Positions 13,416-18,596 of a stretch of DNA of 18,596 nt are shown in pieces. This DNA comes from DASYUM01 sp036001225 (GTDB taxonomy: Bacteria; Methylomirabilota; Methylomirabilia; Rokubacteriales; DASRDR01), in contig DASYUM010000316.1 in the NCBI GenBank assembly GCA_036001225.1, forward strand, positions 1-18,596. Reading direction: 5' to 3'. A program made the translations under genes and the position numbers. The notes below the pieces were generated by a model, which had not been told where the DNA came from, searched no databases, and saw nothing but the letters and a program-made list of their open reading frames with translations. The stretch's first letter is position 1. Each line of letters begins with the position of its first letter.

Positions 13416-13940
13416 TTAGCCCCGCCGGCGGCTGCCTCGGATGACGCGGCGGATCGCGTCGGCAAGCTGTGCCTGGTCGACGGGCTTGGTGAGGTGACCG
13501 GCGAAGCCTCGGCTCCAGGTCTGGATGTAATCCGCCATGCTGGCGAGAGCGGTGACGGCCAGGATCGGAATGTTCGTCAGGCGGGGATCGCCGTGAACAT
13601 GATGCGCGAAGGTCAGCCCATCCATCCCGGGGAGCATGAGATCGAGCAGGATGATATGTGGCTGTTGCCTTTCGAGCACCTGCAGTCCTGCCCGCGCATC
13701 CTCCGCCAGGAGGACGCGAGCACCGAGCGGCGCCAGCATCTGTCTCAGCAGCTCTCGGGTGTCCGGGTGATCCTCGATGACCAGCACGACCAGGTTCCTC
13801 AGTGGCTTGGCCGTGGCCTTGGCATGCTGCCGGGGCTTCGGAGCGCCTTGGGTGGGTCGGGGCGGGCGACGACCCGGCCGGCTTCTTGGACGACGACGCG
13901 CGCTCGCTGCGAGCGGGGTGCTTTGGATGCGCGTATGCAT
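13416..13940 (-). CDS. Stand-alone response-regulator receiver domain protein
   Basis: A 174-residue protein (ATG 13940; an in-frame GTG at 13961 would add 7 residues). The first roughly 50 residues are basic and Pro/Ala-rich, without a recognised domain. A CheY-like receiver follows: VVLVIEDHPDTRELLRQML with the acidic pair ED, LLDLMLPGMDGL with the phospho-acceptor aspartate (first D of LLDLM), the switch threonine in AVTALAS, and LTKPVDQAQLADAIRRVIRG with the conserved lysine. There is no DNA-binding or output domain, so it would act through protein partners or in a phosphorelay. No histidine kinase gene is nearby. It lies between a gene remnant and a non-coding stretch, so it may be an orphan left after rearrangement. 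Confidence 0.88.
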   Translation of the reverse strand: MHTRIQSTPLAASARRRPRSRPGRRPPRPTQGAPKPRQHAKATAKPLRNLVVLVIEDHPDTRELLRQMLAPLGARVLLAEDARAGLQVLERQQPHIILLDLMLPGMDGLTFAHHVHGDPRLTNIPILAVTALASMADYIQTWSRGFAGHLTKPVDQAQLADAIRRVIRGSRRRG

Positions 13941-14049
13941 GGGGCGGCTTATTAGGTCCACGACACCACGAGGCTCCGGGGGAAGTCAAGTAGACCTTGC
14001 CGTGGTGCTTCAGAATCTCCGGTGTCTTCCTCTCCCGGCGCACCGGCAG

Positions 14050-15435
14050 TCACCCGCGGAGGGCGCGGAGGGGCTTGAGGAGGCTCGCCACGTCGGGGAG
14101 CCCGTCGAGCCGTCCGGCCGCCGCGATGAGCGCCTCGGCGTCGGCCGGCGCCAGCACGTCGGCGAGCAGCGTCCGAACCTGTGCGGTCAGCTCCTCCCGG
14201 GTCAGCGCGTGCTTCGGGCTCCCCTTGGGGTCGCGGACCTCCACGGTGTGAGTGGCCCCGGCGGCGGTGCGCACGGTCACCCGGGCCGGCCAGGCGGCGG
14301 GAAAGCGCGCCTCCAGCTCGGCATCGCCCCGACACTCGACGACGGCCATGAGCCGCCGCACCTCGGGATCGCCGAGGACGGCCTCGGTGTACTCGGTGAG
14401 GAATGCCCGCCGGTATCGCACCGCGACCGCCAGGGCGTAGGGCAGGCTGAACTGGGCGTCCACGACGTTGTCGGGCGCGCGCTTGGCCGCCCGCGGCTCG
14501 GCCACGATGGGCATGCCGGTGCTCGGGATGTCGGCGACGATCGCGGCGACGTCGCGGGGCGCCAGGTCGTGGCGCCCGACGATCGCGAGCACCGCGTCGA
14601 TGGCGGCGTGGTTGTGACGGCAGCAGGCGTGGGGCTTGATGGCGACGTCGAGCGTCTCCCAGTCGCGGCCGAGACCGGCCACCGCCCGCTCCGGCTCGCC
14701 GCCGTCGGCGTACGCGCGGAAGAATCCCTGCTCGCCCTCGAAGACCCGAGCCGGGCCGGTCACGCCCTCGGCCGCCAGGTGGGCGGCCAGAATGCCGGCG
14801 TGGGCGGCTAGCCCCGGATGCGTCCGCTTGGTCAGCGCGCCGCCGTCCAGGTACGCCATCGAGCCCGCGGCCAGGCTGCCGGCGATGCCGAGGGCGTGCG
14901 CGGTGCGTGTGGCGTCGAGGCCGGCCAAGCGGGCGGCGACGGCCGCCGCGGCGAAGGCGCCGCAGGTCGCCGTCGGATGGAAGCCGCGCGCGTAGTGCGC
15001 CTTGACGTGGAGCGCGTTGCCGAGCCGACCCATCACCTCGTAGCCGACCACGGCGGCCACGAGGAACTCTCGGGTGTCGACCTGGCGCGCCTCGGCCATC
15101 GCCAGCGCCGCCGGGAAGACGACGACGCCGGGGTGGAGCGAGGAGACCTCGGTCACGTCGTCCAGCTCGAGGGCATGGGCCGTGGCGCCGTTGGCCAGCG
15201 CCGCGTACTGCGGGGCCAGGCTGGCATCGCCGCCGATGACGGTGGCCGGGCCGGGCCCGGAGAGGGCGCGGGCGGCGCGGCGGGCCATGCCGCTCGACGC
15301 GGTCCGGGTTCCCCGGGCGGCCACGGCGAGGAAGTGCAGCGCCAGCTCGCGCGCGCGGGCCCGCACGGGCTCGGGCACGGTTTCGTAGCGGAGGCCGACG
15401 GCGAAGTCCGCGAGCGCGCGAGCGACAGTCGTCAT
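14050..15435 (-). CDS. MmgE/PrpD family protein
   Basis: A 461-residue cytoplasmic protein of the MmgE/PrpD fold, which includes 2-methylcitrate dehydratase, cis-aconitate decarboxylase (Irg1) and iminodisuccinate epimerase. Family blocks are clear: an all-helical start (ALADFAVGL, then ARELALHFLAVAARG), AALANGATAHALELDDV, SSLHPGVVVFPAALAMAE, AAVVGYEVMGRLGNAL, GFHPTATCGAFAAAAVAARL, and ALGIAGSLAAG. DVAIKPHACCRHNHAAIDAV and DAQFSLPYALAVAV follow. The length is typical. The ATG lies 9 nt after the ROK-kinase stop, so the two genes are probably cotranscribed. No other methylcitrate-cycle gene is in the window, so the exact reaction is left open. Confidence 0.93.
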   Translation of the reverse strand: MTTVARALADFAVGLRYETVPEPVRARARELALHFLAVAARGTRTASSGMARRAARALSGPGPATVIGGDASLAPQYAALANGATAHALELDDVTEVSSLHPGVVVFPAALAMAEARQVDTREFLVAAVVGYEVMGRLGNALHVKAHYARGFHPTATCGAFAAAAVAARLAGLDATRTAHALGIAGSLAAGSMAYLDGGALTKRTHPGLAAHAGILAAHLAAEGVTGPARVFEGEQGFFRAYADGGEPERAVAGLGRDWETLDVAIKPHACCRHNHAAIDAVLAIVGRHDLAPRDVAAIVADIPSTGMPIVAEPRAAKRAPDNVVDAQFSLPYALAVAVRYRRAFLTEYTEAVLGDPEVRRLMAVVECRGDAELEARFPAAWPARVTVRTAAGATHTVEVRDPKGSPKHALTREELTAQVRTLLADVLAPADAEALIAAAGRLDGLPDVASLLKPLRALRG

Positions 15436-15444
15436 GGGGACGTC

Positions 15445-16470
15445 TCAGGCGGCGGGGTGGACGAGCGCGGTGGCCAGGGCGGCGGCACCGAGGATGCCGG
15501 CCTCCTCCAGTCGCTCGGCCGGGGCGATCCGGCACTCCTCGAACAAGGTCCGGATCGCGTGGTCGCGGGCGGCCCGGCGGATCGCCGCGAACAGCGGCTC
15601 GCCGGCCTTCGCGATCTGGCCGCCGATGGCGATTACCTCCGGGTTGAAGACGTTGATGAAGTTGGCCACGCCGATGCCGACGTAGGTGCCGGTCTCCTCC
15701 CATACCTCCCGGGCCAGGGCATCGCCAGCCGCCGCCGCCTCCGCGAGGAGCTGCGGGGTGAGGCGGGCGGGGTCGCCGCCACACAGCGCGTGAAGCCGGC
15801 TCTGGGGAGCGCGCTGAAGCTTGCCGCGAGCCCGAGCCACGATCGCGTCGCGGTTGGCGAGGGCTTCCAGGCAGCCACTCGCTCCGCAGCCGCAGCGGGG
15901 GCCGCCGGCCAGGACGATCGTGTGGCCGAGCTCGGCGCCGCCGCCGGTCGCGCCGACCAGCAGGACGCCGTGGGCCCACGTCGCCGCCCCCTGCACCTGC
16001 CGTCGGGTCAGGACGACGCCGCCCCCGATGCCGGTGCCCAGCGTGAGCAGCACGAACCCGTCGGCGCGGTCGCCGCCGCTCCCGAAGCGGTACTCGCCGA
16101 GGGCGGCGAGGTTGGCGTCGTTGCCCATGACGACCGGGCAGCCGAGCTCTCGCTCGACGGCCGCGCCCAGCGCCACCTCGGGCCACGGCTCGAGAACGCC
16201 ATCGCGCATCTCGCCGAAGTTCGGCGTCCAGCGGACGACCCCGCGCTCCCCGTCTACATGGCCGGGGACGGCCATCCCGACCGCGCGGACGGCGGCTCCC
16301 CCGGCCCGCCGCGCTGCCTCCCGGATCGCCTTCGCGATCGCGCCCACCGTGGCGTCCACGCCGGCGGTGGCCTGCGACGAGTGCTCGACCGCATCACCGA
16401 GGAGTCGGCCGTCCGGCCCCGCGACCGCGGCCCGGACATTCGTCCCGCCCAGGTCAACGCCGACAATCAC
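15445..16470 (-). CDS. ROK family kinase / glucokinase-like protein
   Basis: A 341-residue ROK protein. GTG 16470 is chosen because GGAG lies 7 nt upstream and VIVGVDLGGTNVRAAV is the exact family N-terminus; the longer reading adds a non-family tail. Motifs are DLGGTN for ATP, GNDANLAALGEYRFG with catalytic aspartate at about 118, LTLGTGIGGGVVL, ELGHTIV with zinc-binding H183, and CGCGASGCLEA (about 193-203) with the zinc cysteines. There is no N-terminal helix-turn-helix, so it is a kinase rather than a NagC-type repressor. Between GGGVVL and ELGH the protein is about a dozen residues longer than usual (around TWAHGVLLVGATG). The sugar acceptor (glucose, N-acetylmannosamine or another hexose) is not determined. 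Confidence 0.92.
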   Translation of the reverse strand: MIVGVDLGGTNVRAAVAGPDGRLLGDAVEHSSQATAGVDATVGAIAKAIREAARRAGGAAVRAVGMAVPGHVDGERGVVRWTPNFGEMRDGVLEPWPEVALGAAVERELGCPVVMGNDANLAALGEYRFGSGGDRADGFVLLTLGTGIGGGVVLTRRQVQGAATWAHGVLLVGATGGGAELGHTIVLAGGPRCGCGASGCLEALANRDAIVARARGKLQRAPQSRLHALCGGDPARLTPQLLAEAAAAGDALAREVWEETGTYVGIGVANFINVFNPEVIAIGGQIAKAGEPLFAAIRRAARDHAIRTLFEECRIAPAERLEEAGILGAAALATALVHPAA

Positions 16471-16484
16471 ATGCGCGCTCCGGT

Positions 16485-16543
16485 CTCGGTGGCGGAGTGG
16501 TGGGCTCCCCACCGGTCACCAGGATGGGAGCCTTTGAACCGAG
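16485..16543. promoter_or_regulatory. Nested inverted repeats upstream of the ROK gene
   Basis: The 78-bp gap contains a hairpin GGTGGG-CTC-CCCACC (16499-16513) inside a wider pair CTCGGT (16485-16490) and ACCGAG (16538-16543). No T-tract follows on the minus strand, so it is not a standard terminator. It could be an operator or an mRNA leader structure; the role is undetermined. Confidence 0.3.
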
Positions 16544-16548
16544 GTCAG

Positions 16549-17361
16549 TTACATGATCTCGCGAAACGGAACCTCTGTGACGTCGTAGAACGCGCCGAAG
16601 TCGGCGGGGTCATGGATGGGCATCCGGTACTGGCGCAGTAGCGCGTCCAGAGCACGGTGTGCGTGCGCGAGCGCGTTGTCCAGGGTGACGACCGCGTCGG
16701 ACGCGGAAAGCTCGGGATCGAGGCGGGCGAACGCCTTCTGCGCCTTCTCGAGGGATTTCCGCCCCTCCGCCGATCGCGAGCGCTCGATCTCCCGCGAGAG
16801 GGCGTCGAGGTAGCGTCCGATCTGGCGGTAGGCCCGCCGAAGATCCAACACGGTGGCGGCCGGGCTGCGCCAGGCCCCATAGTAGAGTCGGTCGTGCGCC
16901 TCCCGCAGATGCGCGAAGGGCCGGCCGCGGTAGGGTGAACCGGGCGGCGCTTGCAGTTCTTCGGCGCGCCGGTGGCAGGCCTCGATGTTTTCCAGGTGCT
17001 GTTCCCGCATCTCGACGAGGAAGGCCTTCGTCTCGGGATCGAGTTTCTTCGCGAGCAGCGCCTCGATGCGTTTGACGACCCACGCCTGGCCCCGGGCCAG
17101 GAGACTCACCCGCTCTCCTTCGCTCGCCAGGGCCATCACTTTCTGGGCGAAATCTCCGGTGCGCTCCGACGGCATCCCGTCAAGTCGGAGGATCGCCTTC
17201 CGCAGGCCGCCGCAGGCCCACCCTTCATCCTCGGCGAACTTCTTCATCTCGCCATGGGTGAGCCCGGCGGCGTCCGAGGCGGCCAGGTCCAGGGCCGCCT
17301 CGACCCCGGCGCGCTCGCACTCGAGGAGTTCGTTCAAGCGATCAACGATTGTCGGTGACAT
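16549..17361 (-). CDS. Ferritin-like DUF6306-type protein with extra C-terminal helical region
   Basis: A 270-residue soluble, helix-rich protein; ATG 17361 is chosen because the longer frame adds only low-quality sequence. The N-terminal half (RLNELLECERAGVEAALDLA; EMKKFAEDEGWACGGLRKAI; SERTGDFAQKVMALASEGER; RGQAWVVKRIEALLAK; and MREQHLENIEAC) follows what I recall of the ferritin-like DUF6306 family, a four-helix bundle with acidic residues but unproven metal binding. The C-terminal half (FAHLREAHDRLYYGAW, DLRRAYRQIGRYLDALSREI, and DAVVTLDNALAHAHRALDAL) is also helical and is not assigned to any family. It has no signal peptide or membrane segment. It lies 78 bp upstream of the ROK gene. 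Function is unknown. Confidence 0.75.
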   Translation of the reverse strand: MSPTIVDRLNELLECERAGVEAALDLAASDAAGLTHGEMKKFAEDEGWACGGLRKAILRLDGMPSERTGDFAQKVMALASEGERVSLLARGQAWVVKRIEALLAKKLDPETKAFLVEMREQHLENIEACHRRAEELQAPPGSPYRGRPFAHLREAHDRLYYGAWRSPAATVLDLRRAYRQIGRYLDALSREIERSRSAEGRKSLEKAQKAFARLDPELSASDAVVTLDNALAHAHRALDALLRQYRMPIHDPADFGAFYDVTEVPFREIM

Positions 17362-17689
17362 CGTCCACGGTCCCGGGCGCCCTATCGCGCTCGCCGAGGG
17401 ACGGCTCACGACTGGGTGTCCGCGAACCCCTGTCGTCCCGACTCTAACCCGCATCGCTCGTGGCTGGAAGAGGGCGCCCGTCGCCGGTGGGCGGGGCGGG
17501 GGGGCCGCGGGGCCGAGGATTCGGCGGCGGCGGAGAAACGGGCGGCCGGGGAGGTGCGGGCCCCGGCCGCCGCGCCGGCGGGGGATCGGTGCCGGGCTCA
17601 GGGGCCTGCGCTACGATCAACGGGGCGAGTCGGCCCTGCCGACCGCGCTCAGCAGCGAATCTCTCTTCGCGAATTGACCTCGCGCCGCC
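17362..17689. other. 328-bp intergenic region between the DUF6306-type and MFS genes
   Basis: Both flanking genes are on the minus strand. A small inverted repeat GCGAA-TCTCTC-TTCGC (17655-17670) lies just after the MFS stop but lacks a T-tract. On the plus strand, TACGAT (17612-17617) looks like a -10 box, yet no start codon or gene follows it. The very G-rich part from 17485 to 17590 is open in several frames only because of composition. No RNA gene is recognised. Confidence 0.4.
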
Positions 17690-18596
17690 CTACGCGGTCG
17701 CCTTGACCGGTGCCCCCTCCGGCACCACCGGGCGCCGCGCCATGAGCTCCGCTACCAGCGCGACCCCCGCCAGCACTGCCGCGGTGTAGAAGGCGGCCTG
17801 ATAGTTCTGGTACTTGTCGTACAGCACGCCGCCGATCCGCGGGCCGATGATGCCGGCGACCCCCCACGCGGTGAAGAGAATGCCGTAGTTGATCCCGGCA
17901 TTCTTCGTCCCCCAGAAATCCGAGGTCGTCGAGGCGTTCACCGAGAGCTGGGTGCCGTAACAGTAGTACACGATGAACACCATGACGAAGAACAACAGGC
18001 CGTGGCCGCCGACGTGGTACAGGATTGGCATGGCCACGGCCGAGATGGCGATCATCAGCCGCAAGGTGTTGAGACGGCCGAGGGTGTCGGACAGCCAGCC
18101 GGAGAAGATGCGCCCCGAGGCGTTACCGACGGCCCCGATGAAGATGGCCGTGGTTCCGAGTGCGGCCAGCCCCACGCTGCGAGCGAACGGCACGAGCTGG
18201 CTGATCACCATGAGGCCCGCAGAGGTCCCGAGGGCGTAGGCGATCCACATGAAGTACATGGCGGGTGTCCTGAGCGCCTCACTCGGGGAGAAGTCGTATG
18301 TCGTCGCAGCGGCCTTGGCCGCCGGGGCCGGGGTCCAGCCGGGCGGCCGGTAGCCCATCGGCGGGTTCTTCAAGAGGTACGCCCCGACCAGCGTCATGAT
18401 CAGGAAGATGACCCCCAGGATCTGAAAGGTCGCCCGCCACCCGTAAGTCGGGATCAGCCAGTTCCCGGCCAGCGGGCCGAAGATGGCCGATCCCCCGCCG
18501 TAGCCCGCCACCGCGAGCCCGACCGCCAGACCGCGCCTGTCGGGGAACCACTTGGCCATGACGGGGATCGGCGTCGCATAGCCGAAGCCGTTGCCG
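17690..18596 (-). CDS. MFS transporter, oxalate/formate antiporter (OFA) type (5' end cut by window edge)
   Basis: Inner-membrane major-facilitator transporter; 302 codons are visible and the N-terminal roughly 110 residues lie beyond the right edge. The reading begins GNGFGYATPIPVMAKWFPDR, then RGLAVGLAVAGYGGGSAIFG, matching OFA-family proteins such as OxlT. Later blocks are YGWRATFQILGVIFLIM, NPPMGYRPPGW (a family-typical P-P-x-G-Y-x-P-P-G-W loop), GRIFSGWLSDTLGR (the second MFS A-like motif), and SDFWGTKNAGINYGILFTAW followed by GVAGIIGPRIGG. Members exchange oxalate, formate, pyruvate or other monocarboxylates. The actual substrate is not established. The end has a short polar tail after the last helix. 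The gene precedes the DUF6306-type gene on the same strand but is separated by 328 bp, so it is probably a separate unit. Confidence 0.92.
   Translation of the reverse strand, partial: GNGFGYATPIPVMAKWFPDRRGLAVGLAVAGYGGGSAIFGPLAGNWLIPTYGWRATFQILGVIFLIMTLVGAYLLKNPPMGYRPPGWTPAPAAKAAATTYDFSPSEALRTPAMYFMWIAYALGTSAGLMVISQLVPFARSVGLAALGTTAIFIGAVGNASGRIFSGWLSDTLGRLNTLRLMIAISAVAMPILYHVGGHGLLFFVMVFIVYYCYGTQLSVNASTTSDFWGTKNAGINYGILFTAWGVAGIIGPRIGGVLYDKYQNYQAAFYTAAVLAGVALVAELMARRPVVPEGAPVKATA

Noticed and set aside
13952..16186. 744-codon open frame on the minus strand
   Set aside because: It overlaps the PrpD-like and ROK genes in another frame and is arginine-rich shadow without motifs.
16480..16548. 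tRNA-like stretch (GGTGGCGGAGTGGTGG near 16489)
   Set aside because: The first bases recall a tRNA D-arm, but no T-arm, anticodon arm or acceptor pairing can be built around it.
14818..16641. 607-codon open frame on the plus strand
   Set aside because: It is antisense to the PrpD-like and ROK genes, with composition typical of GC-rich shadow frames.
17655..17670. Rho-independent terminator after the MFS gene
   Set aside because: The stem is only 5 bp and no T-tract follows.

Overview
The window is about 70% GC. It carries 17 recognisable protein-coding genes (two cut by the window edges), one gene remnant, no RNA genes and no CRISPR. Gene density is high, starts and stops overlap (ATGA, GTGA, TGATG), and transport and organic-acid catabolism dominate. 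This fits a large-genome, uncultivated soil or groundwater bacterium, for example a Rokubacteria/Methylomirabilota-type lineage or a GC-rich proteobacterium. That placement is inference from style only; no marker gene is present.

Layout, left to right. (1) 1-2806, minus strand: an oligopeptide-type ABC importer operon with a family-5 binding protein, an NTF2/SnoaL-like small protein and a DppB-like permease that runs off the left edge. (2) 3104-4027, plus strand: an HNH-nuclease protein that lacks the expected N-terminal half and carries an in-frame palindromic repeat inside its HNH motif. (3) 4053-8951, minus strand: a six-gene operon of a small membrane-anchored protein, an RraA-like lyase, a PotD-like binding protein, two PotB/PotC-like permeases and a PotA-like ATPase. 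(4) 9023-10249, plus strand: threonine ammonia-lyase with an ACT domain, divergent from operon 3 through a 71-bp back-to-back promoter region. (5) 10255-10374: two tandem 60-bp copies of the repeat found in the HNH gene. (6) 10376-11029, minus strand: a PlsC-type acyltransferase. (7) 11059-13187, plus strand: a glycerophosphodiesterase-like protein with its catalytic residues replaced, overlapping an amidohydrolase by 4 nt. (8) 13188-14049: a gene-poor zone with a DUF2182-like C-terminal remnant and a stand-alone response-regulator receiver. (9) 14050-17361, minus strand: a ferritin-like DUF6306-type protein, a ROK kinase and an MmgE/PrpD protein. (10) 17690-18596, minus strand: an oxalate/formate-antiporter-type MFS transporter cut by the right edge.

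Taken together the genes describe uptake of peptides or polyamine-like cations and organic acids, followed by dehydratase, lyase and hydrolase steps. Exact substrates cannot be read from sequence.

The most unusual signals are two families of short palindromic repeats. One is a 60-bp unit that occurs in tandem between genes and once in-frame inside the HNH catalytic motif. The other is a CCCTCTCCCC-type element at gene borders that supplies the termini of several proteins. Also notable are promoters placed so that transcripts would begin at the start codon, and a GDPD fold with no catalytic residues.
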